Below, in pieces: positions 15,955-24,391 of a stretch of 64,000 nucleotides of DNA. The position numbers were made by a program, and so were the translations under genes. This stretch comes from Crossiella sp. S99.2 (GTDB lineage Bacteria > Actinomycetota > Actinomycetes > Mycobacteriales > Pseudonocardiaceae). Every line of letters starts with the position of its first letter. Position 1 is the first letter of the stretch. The stretch is from assembly GCF_023094165.1 (NCBI RefSeq), contig NZ_JALMDK010000013.1:124001-188000 (forward strand), written 5' to 3'. The notes beneath the pieces were generated by a model. It had not been told where the DNA came from and ran no database searches. It was given only the letters and a program-made list of their open reading frames with translations.

Positions 15955-17505
15955 ATGCGCGCGCACTCCGGGGACCGGTCACGGGAGTTGGCCAGTGGCG
16001 CGCCGTGGCCGGGAGCGGTCACGGATCAGGACTGCCTGGCCTTGCGCGCGACCGGGCTGATGGTGCAGGGGCGGAACTGGTCCGACTCGGTGCGTTTCGC
16101 CGAGGCCGCGCTGACCCAGGCGCCCTGCCGGGACGATCCGCTGTGCGTGTGGCGTGCCCTGGTGACGCTGACCTCCGCCGGTGAGCTGACCGCGGCCGAC
16201 ACGCACTGCGCGCGTCTGGTCGACGACGTTGATCCTCGGCTGGCGGGGGCCGCTCAGCGGCGGGCGATGATGTTGCGAGTCCGGGCGCGGATCGCGGTGC
16301 AGCGTGGGGACTTCCTCGGGGCGCGGGCGGAGCTGGAGGAGCTGATCGCGGTCGAGGTGGTGCCGCGGCCGATGCGATTGGTGTCGGTGGGCTGGCTGGC
16401 TGAAGTGCTGGTCGGGGTGGGGGCGGTGGACCGGGCTGAGGCGTTGCTCGCCCAGCACGAGTTCGACTCGGCGGTGCAGTGGCGTTCGCCGTGCCGGCCG
16501 ATGCTGCTGGCAGCGCGGGCGGCGGTGCACGTGGCGGCGGGGCGGGCGCAGGCGGGATTGCGGGACTACCTGGCCAGTGGGCGGGAGTTCCTGGCGCAGG
16601 GGGTGGCGAATCCGGCGATCGTGCCGTGGCGCAACCGGGCTGCACTGGCCGCGCTGGCGGCTCGGCGGGAGGGCCTGGCGGTGGAGCTGGCGGGGCAGGA
16701 GTGGGCGGCGGCGTTGCGGTGGGGTGAGCCGCGGGTGCTGGGGTCGGCGCTGGCCACGGTCGCCATAGTGGGGGGCGGCGGGGGCGTTGTGCGGCTGGGT
16801 GAGGACATGGCGGGGCGAGGTGGCGGCGTCGCGGGACTGGATGGCGGCGCGGGGCGAGGCGCCGGCAGCGCCGGACTGCGTGGCGGCCTCGCGGGACTGG
16901 ATGGCGGTCCGGGGCGAGGCGCCGGCAGCGCCGGCCTGCGTGGCGGCCTCGCGGGACCGGGTGGCGGCATCTTGGGGACAGGCAGCGGCTCGGAGAGAGG
17001 CAGCGGCTCGCGCGCGGGTGACCGCTCGGCGGTGATGGGTGCTGCGGCTGGGCGGGGCAGGGGTATGGGGGCTGGCGGGCGGGGTGTGGGGCAGTCGGGG
17101 CTGGATGACGTGGAGTTGTTGCGTGAGGCCGCCGACTTGCTGGAGGTGGCGCGGGCTCGCAATGAACTGAGCGTGGTGCAGTACGAGCTGGGGATTCGGT
17201 TGGCCGCTCGCAATGACCTGCCGGGGGCGCGGGAGCGGCTTACCCAGGCTCGGGGGCTGGCCGAGCTGGTTGGGGATGGGCGGCGGGTTCGGGCGGCGGA
17301 GTTGGCGTTGCGGGAGTTGGCGGCGCCTGCTGTGTTGACCGGGCAGGAGGAGCGGGTGGCCCGGTTGGCGCGGGATGGGTGGGCGAATCGGGAGATCGCG
17401 GCGCGGTTGGGGTTGGCGGTGCGGACGGTGGAGGTTCACCTGTCGCGGGCTTATCGCAAGCTGGGGATTTCCGGGCGGGATGGGTTGCGGTCCGCGTTGT
17501 TCTGA
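15955..17505 (+). CDS. LuxR-type regulator with helical repeats and Gly-rich repeat insertion
   Basis: A 516-residue protein. Residues 1-270 are TPR-like helices resembling the C-terminal half of LAL-type regulators; no ATPase is present. Residues about 280-375 are a Gly/Ala/Arg/Ser-rich low-complexity stretch. Helices resume at DDVELLREAADLLEVARARN, and a C-terminal LuxR helix-turn-helix follows (LTGQEERVARLARDGWANREI, then VRTVEVHLSRAYRKLG). A paralogue at 18725-20062 has the same frame (compare NPAIVPWRNRAALA and NPAVLPWRSRAALC) but lacks the insertion. Start ATG 15955 is tentative. Confidence 0.75.
   Translation: MRAHSGDRSRELASGAPWPGAVTDQDCLALRATGLMVQGRNWSDSVRFAEAALTQAPCRDDPLCVWRALVTLTSAGELTAADTHCARLVDDVDPRLAGAAQRRAMMLRVRARIAVQRGDFLGARAELEELIAVEVVPRPMRLVSVGWLAEVLVGVGAVDRAEALLAQHEFDSAVQWRSPCRPMLLAARAAVHVAAGRAQAGLRDYLASGREFLAQGVANPAIVPWRNRAALAALAARREGLAVELAGQEWAAALRWGEPRVLGSALATVAIVGGGGGVVRLGEDMAGRGGGVAGLDGGAGRGAGSAGLRGGLAGLDGGPGRGAGSAGLRGGLAGPGGGILGTGSGSERGSGSRAGDRSAVMGAAAGRGRGMGAGGRGVGQSGLDDVELLREAADLLEVARARNELSVVQYELGIRLAARNDLPGARERLTQARGLAELVGDGRRVRAAELALRELAAPAVLTGQEERVARLARDGWANREIAARLGLAVRTVEVHLSRAYRKLGISGRDGLRSALF
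16821..16967 (+). repeat. 60-bp in-frame tandem repeat in the LuxR-type regulator
   Basis: Two complete 60-bp units (16821-16880 and 16881-16940) plus the first 27 bases of a third. Units one and two differ at only a few bases. Each encodes a 20-residue Gly-rich block containing GRGAGSAGLRGGLA. Confidence 0.85.
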
Positions 17506-17547
17506 TCTTCCGCGTGGTGCTGGTTGTGGTTGGACCGAAGGGTCCGC

Positions 17548-17561
17548 GTGACCCAGGTCAC
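17548..17561. promoter_or_regulatory. Candidate Crp-type palindromic operator
   Basis: GTGACCCAGGTCAC is a 14-bp inverted repeat in the 100-bp gap before the FMN reductase gene. It fits the GTG-N6-GNCAC pattern described for the Streptomyces cAMP receptor protein. A small hairpin (GGACC, four-base loop, GGTCC at 17532-17545) lies just upstream. Binding is inferred from the pattern only. Confidence 0.35.
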
Positions 17562-17605
17562 ATCGGCGGGGGTCGGGGTGGGCTGGGTCTGGGTGACTGG
17601 GGGGC

Positions 17606-18199
17606 ATGATCCCTGATCTCGTTCGGGTGGCCGTGCTGGTGGGCAGCGCTCGGGCTGGTTGTCGTAGCCGGAGCGTCGCCGAGTGGGTGTGTGGGCAGGC
17701 CGGGTATCGGGCCGAGTTGAGTGTGGATCTGATCGACCTGGCGACCATTCCACTGAGTTTGGCCGGGCCTACCTGGGATCCGGGGCCCAGTGACGCGGCA
17801 ACGCTGGCCGAGACCACGCCTCGGCTGGCGGAGGCGGACGCGTTTGTGGTGGTCACGCCGGAGTACAACCACAGCTTCCCCGCGGTGCTGAAGAACTTCC
17901 TGGACTGGCACGTGCTGCCTTGGCAGGCGAAGCCCGTGGGGTTCGTCTCGCACGGGGGTGGACTGGGCGGTGGGGTGCGGGCGGTGGAGCAGTTGCGGTC
18001 GGTGTTTGCCGAGCTGCGGGCGGTGGCGTTGCGGGACACGGTGAGTTTTCCCGGTGGGGCGCTGGCCTTTGACGAGCACGGCCGGCCGCGTGAGCAAGGG
18101 GGTGGGGTGGCGGCGTTGGGGACGTTGCTCGATGAGTTGGTGTGGTGGGCGTTGGCGTTGCGTGAGGCCCGAGCGATGCGGCCTTACCTGGGCGGATAG
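17606..18199 (+). CDS. NADPH-dependent FMN reductase family protein
   Basis: A 197-residue flavodoxin-fold protein. The phosphate-binding start VAVLVGSARAGCRSRSVAEW and the conserved VVVTPEYNHSFPAVLKNFLDW block identify the NADPH-dependent FMN/azo/chromate reductase family, followed by PVGFVSHGGGLGGG. These enzymes pass electrons from NAD(P)H through FMN to quinones, azo dyes or metals. A G-rich ribosome binding site precedes ATG 17606. It heads a likely operon with the following two genes (spacings 5 and 1 bp), so the downstream LuxR-type regulator may share its transcript. Confidence 0.87.
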   Translation: MIPDLVRVAVLVGSARAGCRSRSVAEWVCGQAGYRAELSVDLIDLATIPLSLAGPTWDPGPSDAATLAETTPRLAEADAFVVVTPEYNHSFPAVLKNFLDWHVLPWQAKPVGFVSHGGGLGGGVRAVEQLRSVFAELRAVALRDTVSFPGGALAFDEHGRPREQGGGVAALGTLLDELVWWALALREARAMRPYLGG

Positions 18200-18204
18200 G
18201 GGCC

Positions 18205-18723
18205 GTGATGATCATCAGTGGCCCTGGGGTGCGGTCGGTGCAGTTCGAGTTGGCGCATACCGGTGAGGCTCGCCAGCAGGCCGCGGCCGGCGCCTGTGTG
18301 GGCCGGTGGCGGCGGTTGCGGTGGCCGGGGCACCTGCTCGGCGTGTCCTGTCTGACCAGTGTGGACGGTGCCTCGGTGCTGGCGTGCAGTCAGTGGGCCG
18401 AACCCGCGGAACCGCGGTCGTTGTGGGGATTGGACGGCGCGCCGGGCTACTCGGCCGGGCCTCGGCGGTATCACCGGCTCGACCAGGTCGGGCGGGCTTC
18501 GGTGCGGCCGGTGTGCTTCGCGTTGACCACCTTCGGCCGGGTCAGCGCCGCGCTGGACTGGCTGGCCTCGTTGCTGGAACGGCCCGGCGCCGCCTGCGGA
18601 CATCTGTTCCTGCGGGATGACGGTGGGTTCCTCGGGGTGTCCGGGTGGGCCGGGCCGGTGGAGGGCGGGTTCACCCTGCATGCCCGGTTGGGCGCGCCGG
18701 TTTCGGTCATGAAGGGGGGTTGA
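18205..18723 (+). CDS. Antibiotic-biosynthesis-monooxygenase (ABM)-like hypothetical protein
   Basis: A 172-residue protein with no signal peptide. The segment LLGVSCLTSVDGASVLACSQW resembles the ABM pattern in which an SxDGxxVxxxxQW strand crosses the dimeric ferredoxin-like barrel. A second, weaker version may lie in the C-terminal half (RPVCFALTTFG, then CGHLFLRDDGGFLGVSGW). If so it would be a two-domain ABM-like protein, a class that includes small-molecule oxygenases and heme-binding proteins. GTG 18205 and ATG 18208 are adjacent possible starts. Confidence 0.55.
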   Translation: MMIISGPGVRSVQFELAHTGEARQQAAAGACVGRWRRLRWPGHLLGVSCLTSVDGASVLACSQWAEPAEPRSLWGLDGAPGYSAGPRRYHRLDQVGRASVRPVCFALTTFGRVSAALDWLASLLERPGAACGHLFLRDDGGFLGVSGWAGPVEGGFTLHARLGAPVSVMKGG

Positions 18724-18724
18724 G

Positions 18725-20062
18725 GTGCGGCTTCGGGCGTGTGAGGATCGGCCGGCCATGCTGGAGGAATGGGTCGAGTCCGCGCGGGCGTTGCGGTTGC
18801 GGCTGGTCGAGGGTGGCCGGTGGGCCGAGGCGGACCGGGTGGTCACCGAGGTGCTGGGCCGGGCACTGGCCGAGGACGCCGTGACCGGGCCGATGCTGGC
18901 CGGACTGTCCTATGTGGCCGGTGGACCGCGACCGGGGTCGGCGCGCTGCCCGGACCGGGCGGATCCGCTGCCGCCGCAACGGGAACTGGCGATGCGAGCG
19001 ATTCTGCTGGCCAATCGTGGGGTGGACCGGGCGGGCAGCGTGGACCTGGCCAACCGGGTACTGGACTCCGCGGCGTGGTCCGAGGCCGGGTGTTTCTGGT
19101 ACGCGGTGCTGGCGCTGGCCTACGCCGGGGAACTGGACCTGGCGCGGGAGCACTGCGCGCGGGCGGCGCGGACCGTGGACTGGGCGCGGTCGGTTCGGCA
19201 GCGGGACTCACTGACGGTGCTCACCGCGCGGCTGGACACCTGGGCGGGGGCGCCGGGGCAGGCCGTGCGGGCGCTGGAAACCTTGATGGACAACGGGGTT
19301 TACCCGCAATTCGCCGGATTGACCGTGGCCTGGCTGGCGGCGGCGCTGGTGGATCTCGGCGAGCTGGACCGGGCGCGGGAGTTGTTCCGGGAGCGCGGCC
19401 TGGACGGCGGACTGGCGAGTGCGGCGGATCGGGCCGAGCTGCTCTTCGCCCGGGGCGGGCTGCACCGGGCGCTGGGGCAGTTCTCGTTGGCGTATCAGGA
19501 CTTCCTCGCCTGTGGGCGGGCCCTGGACGGGTGGGCGGTGGTCAATCCGGCGGTGCTGCCCTGGCGCTCGCGGGCCGCGTTGTGCGCGCACGCGTTGCAG
19601 CGCGCGCCCTTGGCCACCTCGCTGGCCAGGGTGGAACTCGTTGCCGCCCGGCGCTGGGGCAGTCCGCGGGCGATCGGGCTGGCGCTGCACGCGGCGGGGT
19701 GGGACTCCGCCGCCCAGCTCGCCGAGGCCGCGGAGCTGGTGCGCGGCGCGGAACTGGCCCAGGTCCGGCATGACCTCGGGGTGTTGCTGTCGGCACGGGG
19801 GCAGCGGCCGGCCGCCGAGGACGCCTTCGCCGCGGCCCGGGAGGCGGCCCGGCTGATCGGGAATTCCCGCTGGGCGCACCGCGTTTCGGGGCCGCGGTTG
19901 ACCGGGCAGGAGGGGCGGATCGCGGCGCTGGCGCGGGCCGGGTTGAGCAACAAGGAGATCGCGGCGCGGCTGGGTGTGGTGACCAGGACCGTGGAGCTGC
20001 ACCTGTCGCAGGTGTATCGCAAGCTCGGGGTGGCTGGGCGGGACGGGTTGCTCCGGTCCTGA
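18725..20062 (+). CDS. LuxR-type regulator with TPR-like helical region
   Basis: A 445-residue paralogue of the regulator at 15955-17505. Helical repeats fill residues 1-370. A LuxR helix-turn-helix ends the protein (LTGQEGRIAALARAGLSNKEI and VTRTVELHLSQVYRKLG). It corresponds to the C-terminal part of LAL regulators without the AAA/NTPase domain. It begins one base after the ABM-like gene's stop, so the two are coupled. GTG 18725 gives 445 residues; ATG 18758 is an alternative that would remove 11. Confidence 0.8.
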   Translation: MRLRACEDRPAMLEEWVESARALRLRLVEGGRWAEADRVVTEVLGRALAEDAVTGPMLAGLSYVAGGPRPGSARCPDRADPLPPQRELAMRAILLANRGVDRAGSVDLANRVLDSAAWSEAGCFWYAVLALAYAGELDLAREHCARAARTVDWARSVRQRDSLTVLTARLDTWAGAPGQAVRALETLMDNGVYPQFAGLTVAWLAAALVDLGELDRARELFRERGLDGGLASAADRAELLFARGGLHRALGQFSLAYQDFLACGRALDGWAVVNPAVLPWRSRAALCAHALQRAPLATSLARVELVAARRWGSPRAIGLALHAAGWDSAAQLAEAAELVRGAELAQVRHDLGVLLSARGQRPAAEDAFAAAREAARLIGNSRWAHRVSGPRLTGQEGRIAALARAGLSNKEIAARLGVVTRTVELHLSQVYRKLGVAGRDGLLRS

Positions 20063-20094
20063 CGGGGAGCGGGCGTGGCCGGGCTGATCCGACC

Positions 20095-21687
20095 TCAGCG
20101 CGCCGCGTCGGCCGCGGCCTCCTCCAGGTCCAGGCGTTCCAGTTCGGTGCGGACGATGTCGTCGGGCAGTTCCCCCGCCTTGCGGGCCCGGACCAGTGCG
20201 GTGCGCTGGGCGGCGAGCATCTGCTGGCGCACGGTGAGCAGGAGTTCGCGTTCGGCGGGGGTCATCCGGGTCTCGTCGGACTCGCGGCTGGCGGCCAGGG
20301 CGGTGGTGAACCGGTCCCGCAACCGGCCGAACACCGCTGGGTCGGCACCCTCTGGAGCGGTGCCCAGCGAGTCGCGGGCGGCCTCGCGGACGATGTCCCT
20401 GGCCTTGGCCGCACCCCATTCGGCCCGGCGTTCCTCCTCGGGGGCGGCCAGGTGCAAACGACGGATCAGCAACGGCAGGGTGGGGCCCTGGATGAGCAGG
20501 GTGCCGACCGCGACGACGAAGGCCAGCGCCTGGATGAGGTCGCGGCCGGGCACGCCCGCGGGCACCCCGGCCGCGGCGGCCATGGTGACCACGCCGCGCA
20601 TGCCGGTCCAGGAGATCACCATCATGTACTGCCACGGGAGCTGGTGCGGGACCAGGCGGGTTTGCCTGCCGCGCCGCCAGTTCCGGCCGGTCATCCGGCC
20701 GCGCAGCACACCGTGGCCGTAGGTCAGGAACACCCACACCGGACGCACCAGCAGCACCACCGCGAGCACCGCCGCCGCGCCGAGAATGAAGCCGGACAAC
20801 GAGATCCCGGTGGCGGGCAGCGCGGCGAAGACGAACTTGCACTGCAAACCCATGTAGGCGAAGACGAACGCCTCCAGCAGCACGTCCAGGCTGCGCCAGA
20901 CCTGCCTGCCCTGCAACCGGGTGGCGAAGGAGGCCTTGGCGTCGTTGTGCCCCAGCGCGATCCCGGCCGCCACCACCGCGAGCACCCCGGAGGCGTGCAC
21001 CTCCTCGGCCAGCAGGTACGCGGCGAAGGGGACGATCAGGCCGAGCGCGGTCTCCAGTCCGCTGTCCCGCAGCCGGGAGCGGGTCCAGTGCACCACCAGC
21101 GCCAGTGCCAGGCCGATCAGCACCCCGGCCAGCACGCCGTAGCCGAAGAGCAGGAACGGGTTGCCGAACAGGGTGTCCTTGCCGGTGGCGGCGGCCACCG
21201 CGAGGGTGAACAGGGTCAGCGCGGCCGCGTCGTTGACCAGGCTCTCCCCGGTCAGGATGGCCATGACTTTCTTGGGCAGCCCCAGTTTCCGGCCCACCGC
21301 CAGCGCCGCCACCGCGTCCGGCGGGGCCACCACCGCGCCCAGCAGCAACGCGGGCACCAGCGCCAGGCCCGGCACCGCCCAGGCCGCGACCACCCCGGTG
21401 ACCGCGGTGGAGGCCACCACCAGACCGATGCCCAGGGACAGGATCGGCCGGAGGTTGCGGGCGAAGCTGACGAAGGAGAAGTCCAGCGCCGCGGAGTACA
21501 GCAGCGGCGGCAGCACCACGCTCAGGATCAGTTCCGGCGCCAGCTCGAAGCGGGGCAGCCCCGGGATGAACGAGATCGCCGAGGCGAGCACCACCACGAC
21601 GAGGGCGGGCTGCCTGCCCTTGCGGCTGGCGAACGCGGTGACCGCGATCGCGCCGACGACCACCAGGAGCAACTGGATCGCACTCAC
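20095..21687 (-). CDS. Na+/H+ antiporter (CPA1 family)
   Basis: A 530-residue membrane protein with about 12 helices in the first 390 residues. Family motifs are LSVVLPPLLYSAALDFSF, GAVVAPPDAVAALAVGRKLG and GESLVNDAAALTLF, the NhaP/NHE-type ion-binding region. A charged cytoplasmic tail from about residue 400 carries helices rich in Arg, Glu and Ala. The protein should exchange Na+ or K+ for H+ at the plasma membrane. The start is GTG 21687. It is divergent from the subtilase gene and convergent with the LuxR-type regulator. Confidence 0.9.
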   Translation of the reverse strand: MSAIQLLLVVVGAIAVTAFASRKGRQPALVVVVLASAISFIPGLPRFELAPELILSVVLPPLLYSAALDFSFVSFARNLRPILSLGIGLVVASTAVTGVVAAWAVPGLALVPALLLGAVVAPPDAVAALAVGRKLGLPKKVMAILTGESLVNDAAALTLFTLAVAAATGKDTLFGNPFLLFGYGVLAGVLIGLALALVVHWTRSRLRDSGLETALGLIVPFAAYLLAEEVHASGVLAVVAAGIALGHNDAKASFATRLQGRQVWRSLDVLLEAFVFAYMGLQCKFVFAALPATGISLSGFILGAAAVLAVVLLVRPVWVFLTYGHGVLRGRMTGRNWRRGRQTRLVPHQLPWQYMMVISWTGMRGVVTMAAAAGVPAGVPGRDLIQALAFVVAVGTLLIQGPTLPLLIRRLHLAAPEEERRAEWGAAKARDIVREAARDSLGTAPEGADPAVFGRLRDRFTTALAASRESDETRMTPAERELLLTVRQQMLAAQRTALVRARKAGELPDDIVRTELERLDLEEAAADAAR

Positions 21688-21892
21688 CTCCGCCGCGGGG
21701 CACCGGATCGGTGCGCCGCACGGTAACCGAAGCGGCGGCCCGGAACTCCGCGCCCGGCCGGGCCTTCACCACATCCGGGGACACCTGGCCGACGGCAATA
21801 GATAGGTACCCCTACGGATCCCCGCCCTGATTGTCCGCCTCATCCGGCTGGCTGATCGTGACTCGGGCAACTCCCCCTGCGAAGGAGTCACG

Positions 21893-23695
21893 ATGCGACA
21901 AGGAAATCGGGCGGCGGTCCTGACCGCGTTAGGCGCGTTACTCGCGCTGGGCGCGGCCGCCGCGCCGGCCGCGGCCGCACCCGCGGAGGGCACGATCCGC
22001 AGCACGCCGGACGCGGTGGCCGGCAGCTACCTCGTGGTGCTCAAGGACGGCCCGGCTGTGGCGAGCACGCTCACCGACCGCTACGGCGGCCGCGTCACGC
22101 ACAACTACGGCGCGGCCCTGCACGGCTTCGCCGCCGCCATGACCGAGACCCAGGCCAGGCGGCTGGCCGCGGACCCCCGGGTGGACTACGTGGCCCAGGA
22201 CGGGCTCGCGCACGCCACCGACACCCAGAACGACCCGGAATGGGGCCTGGACCGCACCGACCAGCGGGACCTGCCGCTGGACAAGAAGTACAGCTACGCC
22301 AACGACGGCAGCGCGGTCACCGCCTACGTGCTGGACACCGGCATCCGCAACTCGCACCAGGACTTCGGCGGCCGGGCCAGGAGCGGCTACGACTTCATCG
22401 ACAACGACGCCGACGCCAGCGACTGCCACGGGCACGGCACGCACGTCGCGGGCACCGTCGGCGGCACCCGGTACGGCCTGGCCAAGAAGGTCGGCCTGGT
22501 CGGCGTGCGGGTGCTCAACTGCCAGGGCAGCGGGCAGTGGTCGCAGATCATCGGCGGCATTGACTGGGTGGCCAAGAACGCGAAGAAGCCCGCGGTGGCC
22601 AACATGAGCCTGGGCGGCACCGGGTCCAACCAGGCCCTGGAGGACGCGGTCCGCAAGGCGATCGGCACCGGGGTGACCTTCGTGCTGGCCGCGGGCAACT
22701 CCGGGCAGGACGCCTGCGGCTTCACCCCGGCCAAGGTGGCCGAGGCGGTGACCGTGGGCGCGACCCAGCAGAACGACGGCCGCGCGGTGTGGAACGGCCA
22801 GTCCGTCTCCTCCAACCACGGCTCCTGCCTGGACATCTGGGCGCCGGGCACCAACACCGTGTCCGCCTCGCACACCGATGACACCGGCACCAAGACGATG
22901 AGCGGCACCTCGATGGCCTCCCCGCACGTGGCCGGGGTCGCCGCGCTCTACCTCAACGAGAACCCCGGCGCGACCAACCAGCAGGTCCGCGACGCGCTGG
23001 TGAACGACTCGACCAAGGACAAGCTCAGCGACATCCGCACCGGTTCGCCGAACCGGTTGCTCTACAGCGGTTTCATCGGCGGCGTGCCGGTCACCAACGA
23101 CTTCTCGGTCGCGGTGGACCCGGCCGCGGTGACCGTCGAGGAGCCGGGCGGCTCGGCCGAGTCGGCCGTGACGACCAAGGTGGTCAAGGGCCAGGCCGAG
23201 GCGGTCGAACTCACCGCGAGCGGGCTGCCCTCGGGCGCCACCGCCGCCTTCGATCCGGCCTCGGTGACCGCCGGGGAGAACGCGAAGCTGACCATCTCGA
23301 CCTCGGCGAGCACGCCCAAGGGCAGCTACCAGGTGACCGTGTCCGGCAAGTCGAAGTCGGCGACCCGCACCGCGACCGTGGCGCTGACCGTGGGCAAGCC
23401 GGGCAGTTCGCCCCTATCCGTCTCGCTGTCCCCCGCCTCGGGCAGCGCGCGGCCGGGCGGCTTCCTGCAAACCAGGATCACCGTGACCGGTGGCGACGCG
23501 ACCTTGTCCGCTTCCGGGGCGCCGGCGGGGACCAGCGTGTTCTTCTCCCCCGCTCAGGTTACCGACGGCGGCACCTCGACCGCGTTCATCTGGACCGGGT
23601 TCGGCAGCGCGGCAGGCAGCTACACCCTCAAGATCACCGCGACCAGCGGGGACAAGTCCGGTAGCAGCGACTACGCCCTGACGATCACCAGGTGA
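21893..23695 (+). CDS. Secreted subtilisin-family serine protease (S8) with C-terminal Ig-like region
   Basis: A 600-residue preproprotein. Residues 1-30 are a signal peptide and about 44-105 an I9 propeptide (GSYLVVLKDG through YVAQDG). The proteinase-K-like catalytic domain contains Asp148 (VLDTG), His181 (GHGTHVAG) and Ser340 (GTSMASPHVAG). Residues 400-600 form two Ig-like beta domains (FSVAVDPAAVTVEEPGGS and LSVSLSPASGSARPGG). Organisation matches aqualysin-type exoproteases. The start is ATG 21893 with GAAGGAG seven bases upstream. It is a single gene with its own promoter region. Confidence 0.93.
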   Translation: MRQGNRAAVLTALGALLALGAAAAPAAAAPAEGTIRSTPDAVAGSYLVVLKDGPAVASTLTDRYGGRVTHNYGAALHGFAAAMTETQARRLAADPRVDYVAQDGLAHATDTQNDPEWGLDRTDQRDLPLDKKYSYANDGSAVTAYVLDTGIRNSHQDFGGRARSGYDFIDNDADASDCHGHGTHVAGTVGGTRYGLAKKVGLVGVRVLNCQGSGQWSQIIGGIDWVAKNAKKPAVANMSLGGTGSNQALEDAVRKAIGTGVTFVLAAGNSGQDACGFTPAKVAEAVTVGATQQNDGRAVWNGQSVSSNHGSCLDIWAPGTNTVSASHTDDTGTKTMSGTSMASPHVAGVAALYLNENPGATNQQVRDALVNDSTKDKLSDIRTGSPNRLLYSGFIGGVPVTNDFSVAVDPAAVTVEEPGGSAESAVTTKVVKGQAEAVELTASGLPSGATAAFDPASVTAGENAKLTISTSASTPKGSYQVTVSGKSKSATRTATVALTVGKPGSSPLSVSLSPASGSARPGGFLQTRITVTGGDATLSASGAPAGTSVFFSPAQVTDGGTSTAFIWTGFGSAAGSYTLKITATSGDKSGSSDYALTITR

Positions 23696-23761
23696 GGTTG
23701 ACCGGGTGATCACCTCGGCGAGGGCTCCGAACTCCGCCATGGAGCCCTCGCCGCAGGTGCG

Positions 23762-24391
23762 TCAGTGCCCGCGGGTGATCCACTCCTGCAGGTGCGGCGC
23801 CTCGGCCCGGATGGTGGTGCTGCCGCCGTGCCCGGTGTGCACGGTGGTGTCCAGCGGCAGGGTCAGCAGCCGGTCCTTGATCGAGCCGATGATGGTGTCG
23901 AAGCTGCTGAACGACCGGCCGGTGGCGCCCGGTCCGCCCTGGAACAGGGTGTCGCCGGTGAAGACCACGTTCAGCTCGGGCACGTGGAAGCAGCAGGCGC
24001 CCGGCGCGTGGCCGGGGGTGTGCAGCACGTGCACCGCGGTCCCGGCGACCTCGATCACCTGGCCGTCCCGCAGCATGTCGTCCGGTTCCCGGTCCGGGTG
24101 AGTCAGCTCCCACACCGGCAGGTCCTCGGGGTGCAGCAGGATCGGCGCGCCAGTGGCCTCGGCCAGTTCCGGGGCGTAGCGGATGTGGTCGTCGTGGGCG
24201 TGCGTGGCCAGGATCGCGGCCACCCGCCGGTCGCCGATGAGCTTGCGGATCGCCTCGACGTCGTGCGGGGCGTCGAAGACCACGCATTCCGCGTCGTCGC
24301 CGAGCACCCAGACGTTGTTGTCGACCTCGTAGGTCTGCCCGTCCAGGCTGAACGTGCCGGAGGTGACCGCGTGGTCGATCCGGACGGCCAT
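23762..24391 (-). CDS. Metallo-beta-lactamase-fold hydrolase paired with mscR
   Basis: A 209-residue MBL-fold protein with the zinc motif THAHDDH, then HTPGHAPG, FTGDTLF and a late VHTGHG His. Length and motifs match the glyoxalase-II-like subgroup. Its ATG overlaps the TGA of mscR as TGATG. The same pairing is found in mycobacteria (a small MBL protein next to mscR), where a role in handling mycothiol thioesters such as S-formylmycothiol has been proposed. That assignment is inference from the family and context. Confidence 0.88.
   Translation of the reverse strand: MAVRIDHAVTSGTFSLDGQTYEVDNNVWVLGDDAECVVFDAPHDVEAIRKLIGDRRVAAILATHAHDDHIRYAPELAEATGAPILLHPEDLPVWELTHPDREPDDMLRDGQVIEVAGTAVHVLHTPGHAPGACCFHVPELNVVFTGDTLFQGGPGATGRSFSSFDTIIGSIKDRLLTLPLDTTVHTGHGGSTTIRAEAPHLQEWITRGH

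Noticed and set aside
16787..17035. Separate small gene in the Gly-rich repeat region
   Set aside because: It is a shifted frame of the tandem repeat inside the LuxR-type regulator; no ribosome binding site.
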